IMG/VR virus record: IMGVR_UViG_3300009537_000092
Coordinates: 1-32,665 of that record
Reading direction: 5' to 3' (one strand)
Source of the DNA: a virus
Length of the DNA stretch: 32,665 bases
Shown here: piece by piece, positions 1-5,672 of the stretch
Layout: every line of letters starts with the position of its first letter
Position numbering within the stretch: position 1 is the stretch's first letter
Notes under the pieces: generated by a model
What the model saw: the letters and a program-made list of their open reading frames with translations, nothing else
Told to the model about the DNA's origin: nothing
The model's database searches: none
Position numbers and translations under genes: made by a program

Positions 1-119
1 GTTTGCCAACCTGGTGCTGCCTCTTGCTCCGGGAGCTACCTTTACCTTTATCTTACTAAAGAATATTCTGGCAATTTGCCAATGAGGGGCGCAAAACGTA
101 TTAGATTATAGGAGATAAA
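1..119. other. Left edge, no assignable gene
   Basis: The first ~55 bases are clearly richer in GC than the rest of the window. Forward frame 1 is open from the edge to a TAG at 109-111 and could be the last 36 codons of a gene that starts outside, ending in the peptide LPMRGAKRIRL, but I do not recognise it. A minus-strand frame is also open to the edge. The only clear signal is the AGGAG Shine-Dalgarno at 110-114, which belongs to the endolysin gene at 120. Confidence 0.4.
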
Positions 120-587
120 ATGCCGATAAATTATAAGCAATTTAAAGATTTAATTATTATACCGTCTCTGGAACATCTTGGATTATATTCGGAATCTTCG
201 GTTAATTTATTATCAGGAATTGTAGCTCAAGAATCACATGTGGCGACATATATCAAACAAATTAATGGGCCTGCAATCGGGCCATATCAAATGGAAAAAC
301 CTACCTACTCCACAAATATGGAATATCTTATTTATCGCAATGATGACTTAACCGACAAGGTGATAAACTTAACTTTAAAAGAAATACCTCATTTTGAAAG
401 CATGGCGGGTAATTTTTATTTTGCTACGGCAATGGCAAGAGTGCATTTTTTAAGATTTGAAGAACCGTTGCCACCCGCTTATGATATTCGAGCTTTAGCA
501 ATATATTGGAAAAAATATTATAATACTGAAGCAGGAAAAGGGACGGTTGAGGAATTTATTAAAAATTATGAATGTTATATAAAATAA
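120..587 (+). CDS. Lysozyme-like endolysin (transglycosylase-type)
   Basis: This 155-residue protein probably cleaves peptidoglycan at the end of infection. Residues 32-59 hold the family signature: SGIVAQES, with Glu38 as the candidate catalytic acid, followed by GPAIGPYQME. This matches the E-S...G-P-x-Q arrangement of lysozyme-fold phage proteins common in podoviruses. The middle (FATAMARVHFLR) and C-terminus (LAIYWKKYYNTEAGKGTVEEF) also fit that phage family. There is no signal peptide, so export would need a holin, and a holin-like gene follows 62 bases downstream. The start has AGGAG at an ideal distance. The fold assignment rests on recalled family motifs; the bond cleaved is inferred. 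Confidence 0.75.
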   Translation: MPINYKQFKDLIIIPSLEHLGLYSESSVNLLSGIVAQESHVATYIKQINGPAIGPYQMEKPTYSTNMEYLIYRNDDLTDKVINLTLKEIPHFESMAGNFYFATAMARVHFLRFEEPLPPAYDIRALAIYWKKYYNTEAGKGTVEEFIKNYECYIK

Positions 588-649
588 GGTTCTACGTGGA
601 ACATAAGTACATCATATTGATCTTATTTTAATGATATAAGGATAATAGT

Positions 650-1033
650 ATGTTTGAGGGTATCTTAACATTATCAAGTGTTTTAGTTCCTCCACTTTTT
701 GATTTTGTTAAAAAGAAATTTTTAAAGCCGAATCAAGATTCACCGGAGGCCACTTTATCAACGCTGGCCACTACAAAACCAGATATTATGCCAGCCTTTA
801 TTGAAGCTCAAGCAAAGCTATTAAAGGCTCAAACTGAATATTTTAATAGGGATGTTATAGGAACCCCTAGCTTGTGGGTAATTAACATGAGAGCGTCTAT
901 AAGACCTCTTTTTGTATGTGTTTCAGTTCCGGCACGCATATGCTCGTGGATATTCTCTTGGCACATTGACCCTCAGTTTTGTTATTTAATGGACGTTTGT
1001 ATTGGATCATGGTTTGGGAGTCGATTAATATAA
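650..1033 (+). CDS. Holin-like membrane protein (3TM-holin type)
   Basis: This 127-residue protein has a hydrophobic N-terminal segment (residues 4-20), a polar linker, the motif RASIRP at 81-86, a hydrophobic stretch at 87-103 and a final one at 110-124 ending in SWFGSRLI. The order 'RASxRP, membrane helix, membrane helix with W-F-G-x-R' is characteristic of the phage 3TM-holin family, which forms the inner-membrane lesion that releases endolysin. It lies between the endolysin gene and a coiled-coil membrane protein, so it completes a lysis cassette. ATAAGG lies upstream of the ATG. The three cysteines in the last 40 residues are more than usual for the family. A structural or immunity role is the alternative. 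Confidence 0.65.
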   Translation: MFEGILTLSSVLVPPLFDFVKKKFLKPNQDSPEATLSTLATTKPDIMPAFIEAQAKLLKAQTEYFNRDVIGTPSLWVINMRASIRPLFVCVSVPARICSWIFSWHIDPQFCYLMDVCIGSWFGSRLI

Positions 1034-1043
1034 AGGTAAAAAT

Positions 1044-1445
1044 ATGCAAATACCAACGGAATATGCAAAGCTTATGGGCGAATTTCAAACAAGCATTGAA
1101 AGATTTATGGATGATATAAAGGACATTAAGGTCATTTTGAAAGATATTCTAGATAAGCTCGACGAACATAGTAAATTAATCACTCAGCTTGAGTATAAAC
1201 AAGAGGAATATGAAAAGATGAGACGATTAACAGAAGAAGAAAAGAAAAAACGCAAAGAACGAGAAAAGGAACAACAAAAACGAAAACAGGGTTTTTGGGA
1301 TAATATCATGAATAGAATTTTGGGAGCTATTTTAGTAGCACTGATATTATCAAGTGCAAGCTACTTTTGGGGCATGTATCATGAATATCTAAAATACCAA
1401 GAACCACCTAATCATACTCAGAAAATAGGTATTAAAAAGGTTTGA
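1044..1445 (+). CDS. Coiled-coil protein with one membrane helix, lysis-associated
   Basis: The 133-residue product is strongly charged and heptad-rich from about residue 8 to 85, including a Lys/Glu block at 61-82. A single hydrophobic helix follows at about 90-110 and then a short polar tail. I do not recognise a named family. The architecture resembles XhlA/hemolysin-type accessory holins and some spanin-like proteins. Its start is 10 bases after the holin stop, preceded by AAAGG, so the two are probably translated together. It is the last gene before the convergent csrA operon. A lysis accessory role is inferred from position and topology only. Confidence 0.55.
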   Translation: MQIPTEYAKLMGEFQTSIERFMDDIKDIKVILKDILDKLDEHSKLITQLEYKQEEYEKMRRLTEEEKKKRKEREKEQQKRKQGFWDNIMNRILGAILVALILSSASYFWGMYHEYLKYQEPPNHTQKIGIKKV

Positions 1446-1465
1446 AATAAGTTTAATTTGAACCT
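1438..1465. terminator. Candidate bidirectional terminator between convergent operons
   Basis: AGGTT (1438-1442) pairs with AACCT (1461-1465), and AAAT (1445-1448) pairs with ATTT (1456-1459) around a 7-base loop; ATTTTAG follows on the plus strand. An alternative 9-bp stem, AAAATAGGT (1422-1430) with ACCTATTTT (1462-1470), covers the same ground. It lies exactly between the last lysis gene (+) and the last gene of the csrA operon (-). The U-run is weak, so function is tentative. Confidence 0.4.
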
Positions 1466-1468
1466 ATT

Positions 1469-1906
1469 TTAGTCGTCAAGACCAAGCCTTAATAATTTAA
1501 AATTATCGCAGTCTTGGTTTTGGCAATAAAAAACTTCTTTTTTGAAGTTATATGCTAACCTTTCTTCACATAAATAACATATTAGTTCATCGATTATTTC
1601 TTTTTCACTCCTATTTTCGTTCCTATCATCAACTAGGCAATCGTTTTTAAGGTCGAATTCTTTCGGGTTGTTATCGCAAGACGTACAACCATCATCACCA
1701 TGGAATAAAGAATAGTCAAATACCCAAAATTTATCTAAAAACAGATAGGGTTTAGATAAATATTTTATTTCTTTACTTCCAGTTGCCCACCCTATATCCA
1801 AAGCAAATAAAAACTTTTGAAGTTCTTTAGATTGTTGTTCATCTTTGATTCTAAACTTTAATGGAACTTTATCTTTAACCAATTGTTTAAGTTTTTTTGA
1901 GTACAT
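1469..1906 (-). CDS. Unknown protein with C-terminal zinc ribbon
   Basis: This is a 145-residue protein of unrecognised family, the last gene of the csrA operon. Its C-terminal 35 residues carry CYLC and, about 17 residues later, CQNQDC followed by DNFKLL, a plausible four-cysteine zinc ribbon. The spacing and the trailing D-C-x-N-(F/Y)-x-L-L resemble the small zinc-ribbon protein encoded at 4417, so the two domains may be paralogous. A second cysteine pair (CTSC) lies in the middle. AAGGAG precedes the start. It is 12 bases downstream of the SSB-like gene. A nucleic-acid role is possible but not shown. Confidence 0.6.
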   Translation of the reverse strand: MYSKKLKQLVKDKVPLKFRIKDEQQSKELQKFLFALDIGWATGSKEIKYLSKPYLFLDKFWVFDYSLFHGDDGCTSCDNNPKEFDLKNDCLVDDRNENRSEKEIIDELICYLCEERLAYNFKKEVFYCQNQDCDNFKLLRLGLDD

Positions 1907-1918
1907 GTTATTTTCTCC

Positions 1919-2317
1919 TTAGAAATCAATATCATCATCTTTAAATTCATCTTCTGCCTTTTCATCAGATTTTTTGAAATCTAAGATAATTGGTCGTTCA
2001 CCATATTTCATATTATTTTCAACTTCAATAAAACAAGGGGCCTTTGAACCAATTAAACTTTCAGTGTTTATTTGGCCTTCTTCTAGTTGATTAAATTTAT
2101 TAATGGCTTTGAAATAATGTTTTGTTTTAAAAAACATTGGGCCCTCTAACATTAACCAGGTTCGGCATTTAATCTTAATTCCTTCTTGGGCTATTTGTCC
2201 ATCAAGCTCTAACATTTGATTACCGGATTGCGATTTTTTGGAAATGGCTTTTTCAGTAATAAAGATAGCACTTCCATCTTGAATTTGAATTGGCATTTTA
2301 AAAGGTATGATAGTCAT
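1919..2317 (-). CDS. DUF669-type, SSB-like single-strand DNA-binding protein (probable)
   Basis: The start is placed at 2317 because AGGAG lies 8 bases upstream; a longer in-frame start at 2389 would run deep into the ATPase gene and lacks a site. The 132-residue product is beta-rich, with the YGERP motif near residue 108 and an acidic tail ending DDDIDF. I place it with DUF669-like phage proteins, which commonly sit next to RecA-like AAA ATPases. The tail closely resembles the DDDIPF tip by which bacterial SSB recruits partners. Together with the adjacent Sak4-like gene this supports a single-strand DNA-binding role in phage recombination. That role is inference; family and context are consistent. 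Confidence 0.6.
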   Translation of the reverse strand: MTIIPFKMPIQIQDGSAIFITEKAISKKSQSGNQMLELDGQIAQEGIKIKCRTWLMLEGPMFFKTKHYFKAINKFNQLEEGQINTESLIGSKAPCFIEVENNMKYGERPIILDFKKSDEKAEDEFKDDDIDF

Positions 2318-2327
2318 TTTGGAGCTC

Positions 2328-3017
2328 CTATTGTTGAATATCTTCATTAAAATAATCGTTAATTGTATCAGAAACAAACTGTAAATCATTTGGTATTTTT
2401 ATATCTTTAAACATATCTATGGGTGATTTTGAATTAAATTTATCCACGGATTTTGTTATAAAGTAATGATTACCGTCCTCTACTATAGAATTTAAAACAA
2501 TTGTAAACATGCCTTCAATTGTAATTTTCTCATCTAGCATTTTACCGATGGTTTTACACTTTGTCTTCCCATACATATCAACGTCAGAATGCGTGAGAAA
2601 ATAAATAATCAGATCAGATCGACAGACGCTCGCTTCATTAATAATCGACCATGAGTTTTTAGCGATTTCGGTAAACTTATCATATCCTCGTTCAATTGCC
2701 CTGCGCATAAATTCATTTGCCATGACATATTGAAAATCATCGATAATAATTTGTTTTACTTCTTTTCGCTCGCTTTCAATTTTTTTTATACAGCTAATGA
2801 TTTTCTCTGATTTATCTGTTGAGTATAGATTACAGATGCTTTTTTTGTTATCTTCTTTTTGGGTAACGACGGGCTCCTTATAAGAATGCCTCCAGCCTTT
2901 AAATGGCAGTGGCTTCCCAAGAACGTTAATAATAAATGTTTCTTTTGGGTTTAAGGTTCTAATAGCTGTAGATTTTCCTGAGCCACTTTCACCAATAATT
3001 AAAACGGGAGTACTCAT
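2328..3017 (-). CDS. Sak4-like RecA-fold recombination ATPase (AAA_24)
   Basis: This 229-residue ATPase has a Walker A GESGSGKST at residues 9-17 and a Walker B IIIDD at 90-94. YFLTHSD at 139-145 sits in a sensor position, and KTIGKMLDEKITIEGMF at 155-171 matches the conserved block of phage Sak4/AAA_24 proteins. Members of this family promote single-strand annealing and recombination together with an SSB, and an SSB-like gene lies immediately downstream. The start at 3017 is chosen over the ATG at 3023 because AGGAG is 8 bases from the former and only 2 from the latter. It is translationally close to the 25-residue gene upstream, whose TGA overlaps the 3023 ATG. Confidence 0.8.
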   Translation of the reverse strand: MSTPVLIIGESGSGKSTAIRTLNPKETFIINVLGKPLPFKGWRHSYKEPVVTQKEDNKKSICNLYSTDKSEKIISCIKKIESERKEVKQIIIDDFQYVMANEFMRRAIERGYDKFTEIAKNSWSIINEASVCRSDLIIYFLTHSDVDMYGKTKCKTIGKMLDEKITIEGMFTIVLNSIVEDGNHYFITKSVDKFNSKSPIDMFKDIKIPNDLQFVSDTINDYFNEDIQQ

Positions 3018-3019
3018 CC

Positions 3020-3097
3020 TCATTTCTCCTGTTGTTGACGATGATTATCATCATCATTTTCTTGTGATAAAAAATCTTCCATATCAGAATGAAACAT
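3020..3097 (-). CDS. 25-residue acidic peptide in the csrA operon
   Basis: A very short reading frame, MFHSDMEDFLSQENDDD followed by a Gln/Arg-rich end, starts 9 bases after a good AGGAG. It begins just after the stop of the 72-residue gene upstream, and its TGA overlaps the start region of the Sak4-like gene. Spacing and Shine-Dalgarno quality argue that it is translated, either as a functional peptide or as a coupling frame for the ATPase. No family is recognisable. Confidence 0.5.
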   Translation of the reverse strand: MFHSDMEDFLSQENDDDNHRQQQEK

Positions 3098-3098
3098 A

Positions 3099-3317
3099 TT
3101 AATAACTCCTTGATTCATTAATACGTCTGTTCATGTCACAATCATAATTTATTTCATTTTCTGTGCGTGAACGATTTTTCTTGAACGCGCGTTCTTGTGC
3201 ACGGTCAAGCTTGTGAAGAAATTTTATTTCTTCTTTTATTTCTTCATCGGTAAGACTAGACATCTTATTATCCATGTATATTTTCGTTTCATTATCAATA
3301 ATTTTAAATAGATCCAT
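3099..3317 (-). CDS. Small charged helical protein downstream of csrA
   Basis: The 72-residue product is highly charged and probably helical, with [21 protein letters not shown] in its centre and an Arg/Asn-rich C-terminus. The start is put at 3317, where AAGGAG lies 7 bases upstream; the ATG at 3323 is too close to the same site. The gene overlaps the end of csrA by 14 bases, so the two are translationally coupled. I do not recognise it. A partner or modulator of CsrA is a possibility based on coupling only. Confidence 0.6.
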   Translation of the reverse strand: MDLFKIIDNETKIYMDNKMSSLTDEEIKEEIKFLHKLDRAQERAFKKNRSRTENEINYDCDMNRRINESRSY

Positions 3318-3498
3318 GTTCATTCTCCTTTTTTAATTCAGCTTGAATGCGTTCATATATTTCAAGTCTATGAACGGCAATTTCTTTTGGGGCTTTAATT
3401 CCTGTTCTTATTTGGCCACATTGATATCCTAAGATGGTTACTTCTATATTGTCACCAATTTTAATAGTTTCACCAACCCGTCTAGATAATATCAGCAT
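3304..3498 (-). CDS. csrA: CsrA/RsmA-family RNA-binding translational regulator
   Basis: The 64-residue protein matches CsrA over its full length: [16 protein letters not shown] at the N-terminus, [16 protein letters not shown] in the middle, and IYERIQAE at the start of the C-terminal helix. The residues known to contact RNA are intact: Leu4 and Arg6 on strand 1 and Arg44 in the V-H-R motif on strand 5. CsrA homodimers bind GGA motifs in mRNA leaders and usually block ribosome access. The gene is first in a six-gene minus-strand operon with a ~100-nt leader whose own Shine-Dalgarno contains GGA, so autoregulation is possible. CsrA genes are usually chromosomal; mobile copies are known, for example on Legionella integrative elements. 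It may rewire host mRNAs or act on the GGA-rich phage leaders described below. Confidence 0.95.
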   Translation of the reverse strand: MLILSRRVGETIKIGDNIEVTILGYQCGQIRTGIKAPKEIAVHRLEIYERIQAELKKENEHGSI

Positions 3499-3517
3499 AA
3501 AATACTCCTTATTTTAT

Positions 3518-3601
3518 GAAGCGACGGGACGGACTCATAGATTTTAAAAATGTTAATTAAGAATGTTCACAAGTTGAACTCTCTTTATATCCCATCGCTT
3601 C
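3518..3601 (-). promoter_or_regulatory. Structured 5' leader of csrA
   Basis: In the minus-strand transcript the predicted first bases (3601-3590) pair with 3529-3518 in a continuous 12-bp stem with one G-U pair, starting GAAGCGA. The same position on the plus strand is a C-A mismatch, so the pairing holds only in the minus-strand RNA. Inside it, 3565-3569 and 3575-3579 form a 5-bp hairpin (GTTCA/TGAAC). The stem closes just before the AAGGAG of csrA at 3510-3505. It could stabilise the 5' end, present CsrA sites or gate translation. Confidence 0.55.
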
Positions 3602-3607
3602 GAAACC

Positions 3608-3660
3608 AGTATAGGCGTTAGAATTAAAGCTGTCAACATTTTTATATAAAAAAGTTGACA
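3608..3660 (-). promoter_or_regulatory. csrA operon promoter and 30-bp inverted-repeat operator
   Basis: On the minus strand TTGACA (3636-3631), a 17-bp spacer and TATACT (3613-3608) form a near-consensus sigma70-type promoter, predicting a start near 3601. The -35 box is the left arm of a 30-bp inverted repeat (3631-3660) with the form TGTCAAC-N16-GTTGACA. The right arm abuts the 3' end of the Cro-like gene. The same element, nearly base for base, recurs at 11020-11049, and a diverged version lies at 3927-3956, which suggests a common regulator. Confidence 0.75.
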
Positions 3661-3661
3661 T

Positions 3662-3910
3662 TTATTCGGGATAATTCATATGGGGTCGTAAGTCTTTCAT
3701 TTTTAGTTTTATTTTATTCTTTTTGCAAAAATTAATTAAGCGAATAGCGTTTGCATCAGAGATAGTTTTTGTGCCAGTTTCATCGTTTAAATAGGTATAT
3801 AAAGTTGAATGTGGAATATTAGCATCTTTACCTAATTGAAAAATACTAATTTTAAGTTTATAACAAATTTGTTTTAATAATTTTTTTGGGTTATCTTGAA
3901 TGTTTCTCAT
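3662..3910 (-). CDS. Cro/CI-like helix-turn-helix regulator
   Basis: The 82-residue protein has an HTH-like segment at residues 23-41 (IFQLGKDANIPHSTLYTYL) and ends with KDLRPHM, a C-terminal signature seen in many small Cro-like repressors. It is too short to hold a CI dimerisation or cleavage domain. Its promoter lies in a 37-bp region shared with the divergent nuclease gene and is built from TTGACA/TGTCAA half-sites. It is therefore the best candidate for binding the three operators in this window, including its own. SD AGGAG lies upstream of the ATG. Confidence 0.7.
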   Translation of the reverse strand: MRNIQDNPKKLLKQICYKLKISIFQLGKDANIPHSTLYTYLNDETGTKTISDANAIRLINFCKKNKIKLKMKDLRPHMNYPE

Positions 3911-3926
3911 GATTATAGCTCCTTAT

Positions 3927-3985
3927 TGTCATAAATATTATATAAAAATGTTGACATTGTCAATAATGTCATTTAATTTAATGTC
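3927..3985. promoter_or_regulatory. Overlapping divergent promoters and operator between regulator and nuclease
   Basis: Minus strand: TTGACA (3963-3958), 17 bp, TAATAT (3940-3935) drives the Cro-like gene. Plus strand: TTGACA (3951-3956), 17 bp, TAATTT (3974-3979) predicts a start at about 3986, the A of the nuclease ATG. The two -35 boxes form a palindrome, TTGACATTGTCAA (3951-3963). A diverged copy of the 30-bp element spans 3927-3956, and two more TGTCA half-sites occur at 3967 and 3982. One bound repressor could shut both promoters. Confidence 0.7.
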
Positions 3986-4408
3986 ATGAAACCCATTAAA
4001 CTTAACACAAAGCCTAAACGAAAGCATGAAGAGCAAGACTTGCAGATTTCCGTGGCTCAGTTGTTAGATAGCATTACTATGTTTAGAAACAAATGGTGCC
4101 ATGTTCCGAATGGAGGCGCAAGAGATGCAAAAGAAGGGGCTAGACTTAAGAAAATGGGGGTTAAGAAAGGTGTTCATGATAATCTTATTTTTAAAAATAT
4201 TAAATGGTTAGATACATGTCAATCTTTTTTCGAGCGAAAGTTTTATACAGGTTTAGCGATTGAAATAAAAGTTGGAAAAGGGAAACTAACAAAAGAACAA
4301 TTAGACTGGAAAAAAAGCCTTGAAGAAGAAGGATGGCTTTGCATTCCATGCAAAACAATTGACGAAGTCATGGCATTAATTACGAAATATTACGGGATTA
4401 AATTTTGA
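3986..4408 (+). CDS. VRR-NUC domain nuclease, probably leaderless
   Basis: The 140-residue protein is a stand-alone VRR-NUC domain of the PD-(D/E)XK superfamily. HVPNGG is at residues 39-44, GVHDN at 62-66 (Asp65 as metal ligand), EIK at 93-95 (Glu93, Lys95) and the family glutamine in KEQLDW at 104-109. Phage VRR-NUC proteins are thought to cut branched or recombining DNA. The usual G-V-P-D-L is G-V-H-D-N here, a small deviation next to the ligand. No Shine-Dalgarno lies upstream, and the predicted transcript starts on the ATG, implying leaderless translation. It heads the long plus-strand accessory operon. Confidence 0.85.
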   Translation: MKPIKLNTKPKRKHEEQDLQISVAQLLDSITMFRNKWCHVPNGGARDAKEGARLKKMGVKKGVHDNLIFKNIKWLDTCQSFFERKFYTGLAIEIKVGKGKLTKEQLDWKKSLEEEGWLCIPCKTIDEVMALITKYYGIKF

Positions 4409-4416
4409 GGTGAGTG

Positions 4417-4593
4417 ATGGATGAGGCAAAACGCACATGTAATCAGTGTGGTAGAGAGATGGAATATTCTACTGAGATAGAATGTAAATTAGTTTGCGTC
4501 TGTCATTATCCAGACTGTCCTAATTATGCTCTATTACAAATATCTATGGAAAACATGTCTAAAGGGATTAATGAAGAGGTGAGTGATGGATGA
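4417..4593 (+). CDS. Small zinc-ribbon protein
   Basis: This 58-residue protein starts Met-Asp-Glu within the 19-bp start repeat, 8 bases after the nuclease stop. It carries CNQC at residues 8-11, CVCHYPDC at 27-34 and NYALLQ after that. This looks like a two-knuckle zinc ribbon with one or two spare cysteines. The same C-x(n)-D-C-x-N-(Y/F)-x-L-L ending is seen in the C-terminal domain of the protein at 1469-1906. Its last five codons (EVSDG) lie inside the start repeat of the next gene, with which it overlaps by 8 bases. Function unknown. Confidence 0.65.
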   Translation: MDEAKRTCNQCGREMEYSTEIECKLVCVCHYPDCPNYALLQISMENMSKGINEEVSDG

Positions 4594-4759
4594 GAAATGT
4601 AAGAGTAAGATAGAAGAAAAATATCCGACGGAATTATTGAAAATTACCCCGGATTATGAAATCTATTACAGAAAAAAGTTTTTTAGAAAAGATAAAGAAT
4701 TGGCATTAATGTTGTTAGATGTTGGAAATGCATTAATACGTGATAAAGATAATATGTAA
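4586..4759 (+). CDS. Small hypothetical protein (MDE start)
   Basis: The 57-residue, Lys/Glu-rich product overlaps the zinc-ribbon gene by 8 bases and starts inside the second copy of the 19-bp start repeat. The sequence has a polar N-terminus (MDEKCKSKIEEKY), an aromatic centre (YEIYYRKKFF) and a probable helix at 37-50. No family is recognised. Shine-Dalgarno GAGGTGAG, the overlap and the repeat support translation. Confidence 0.6.
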   Translation: MDEKCKSKIEEKYPTELLKITPDYEIYYRKKFFRKDKELALMLLDVGNALIRDKDNM

Positions 4760-4802
4760 AATAATTGATGAGAATCTTTATTGCCGATAAATGAGGTGAG
4801 GA

Positions 4803-5165
4803 ATGGATGAGAAAACAAAAAGACGAGCAAAATTTGTGTATAATGCAGCGAGGCTTGCCGCAGAAGCAGCCTCTGCTCCGATTATTCCTCTTATTTTTGA
4901 AGAAAGAGAAGAATCTTTTATAGATCAATTTTTAAAAGTCATTGAACGACAATGCGGTGATCAGCGCTCAAAGTCCCCAGAAGAATTGCATGGAAGTTGG
5001 ATGCAAGCATATTTCGCAATGGGATGGGTGTACGGTGAAAAGTATGATCGAGAGAAAAAAACACACCCAGATCTTGTGCCTTATTCGGATCTTGAGCAAC
5101 TTGAACAGGATAAAGATGCTGTGTTTATTGCTTTGTGTGAGATTGCACGTCAATGGATTTATTAA
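4803..5165 (+). CDS. RyR-domain protein
   Basis: Residues 58-115 match the RyR domain, first defined as a repeat in ryanodine receptors and also found in bacterial and phage proteins. The segment includes SPEELHGSW, GWVYGEKYD and THPDLVPYSDL. The first ~45 residues are a helical, Ala-rich N-terminus. Its ligand in phages is unknown. The gene is flanked by 14-base direct repeats differing at one position (4784-4797 and 5177-5190, CCGATAAATGA(G/T)GT), consistent with a mobile cassette. It starts with the third copy of the Met-Asp-Glu start repeat. Confidence 0.8.
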   Translation: MDEKTKRRAKFVYNAARLAAEAASAPIIPLIFEEREESFIDQFLKVIERQCGDQRSKSPEELHGSWMQAYFAMGWVYGEKYDREKKTHPDLVPYSDLEQLEQDKDAVFIALCEIARQWIY

Positions 5166-5212
5166 TTTAATTAATACCGATAAATGATGTTACCGGAGAT
5201 AGGAGTAGGAAT

Positions 5213-5425
5213 ATGTTTAAATGGTTATTTAAGATTTTTAAGAAAAAAAGACCGCTCCTTACATTAAAAAAAGACGCCATTTGGTTTGACGCAAGTGATC
5301 GTCCAACAATGTCATTTCATATAAATGGAAATGTTAGAGAATGGAGGTCAAAAAATGGAGGGCCTCCATTCCGTCAATGGCACGTCTCAGATGCGCCTAA
5401 ACTTGGAAGTGAGATGAAAGAATGA
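5213..5425 (+). CDS. Small hypothetical protein
   Basis: The 70-residue product begins with a basic amphipathic stretch, MFKWLFKIFKKKRP, that could lie on a membrane surface. A Trp- and Gly-rich region follows (WRSKNGGPPFRQWHVSD). It is not recognised. A TTACCGGAGATAGGAG leader precedes it, and it overlaps the next gene by ATGA (5422-5425), so the pair is coupled. The downstream partner is a membrane protein, which fits a membrane location. Confidence 0.55.
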   Translation: MFKWLFKIFKKKRPLLTLKKDAIWFDASDRPTMSFHINGNVREWRSKNGGPPFRQWHVSDAPKLGSEMKE

Positions 5426-5643
5426 AAACTATAGCAATGTTTTTTTTAGGGTATCTTCTAATGTCAATTATATCTTTTGTCATAGCGGATATTATTTTTA
5501 TTGATGAATATAAAAAATATAATTTAAATAAAATTGATTATATGAATTTTCTTTGTGGGGCTGCTTTTTTATGGCCATTATTTTTTTTAGGAATGATTCG
5601 CACTACAATTAAATATCTTTGTATAAAACTAAAAGACAATTAA
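5422..5643 (+). CDS. Small two-helix membrane protein
   Basis: The 73-residue product has hydrophobic helices at about residues 3-23 and 43-64, separated by a charged segment with IDEYKKYNLNK. It starts within the stop of the preceding gene (ATGA), so it is translated by coupling rather than from its own site. No family is recognisable. Small membrane proteins in early accessory regions often alter host envelope or superinfection, but there is no direct evidence here. Confidence 0.55.
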   Translation: MKTIAMFFLGYLLMSIISFVIADIIFIDEYKKYNLNKIDYMNFLCGAAFLWPLFFLGMIRTTIKYLCIKLKDN

Positions 5644-5672
5644 AATGACGTTACCGGAGATAGGAAAGGGAT

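Larger units (their letters stand above)
4407..4811 (+). repeat. Three copies of a translation-start repeat (GAGGTGAGTGATGGATGAG)
   Basis: The 19-bp unit occurs exactly at 4407-4425 and 4576-4594, and with two changes at 4793-4811. It contains the Shine-Dalgarno GAGGTGAG, the ATG and the next two codons, so three consecutive unrelated genes all begin Met-Asp-Glu. In the first two copies the unit also overlaps the end of the preceding gene. Each copy contains ATGGAT, a CsrA-like ANGGAN core. Confidence 0.75.

Noticed and set aside
897-1088. Minus-strand frame opposite the holin gene
   Set aside because: It is antisense to a recognisable holin-like gene and has no ribosome site.
3590-3601. Plus-strand terminator from the GAAGCGA inverted repeat
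   Set aside because: The arms are about 60 bases apart and no U-run follows; pairing is better in the minus-strand RNA.
4683-4928. Minus-strand frame over the RyR gene
   Set aside because: It is a shadow of the RyR and neighbouring genes, Cys/Phe-rich, with no site.
4942-5187. Second forward frame over the RyR gene
   Set aside because: The other frame encodes a clear RyR domain; this one has no family features.
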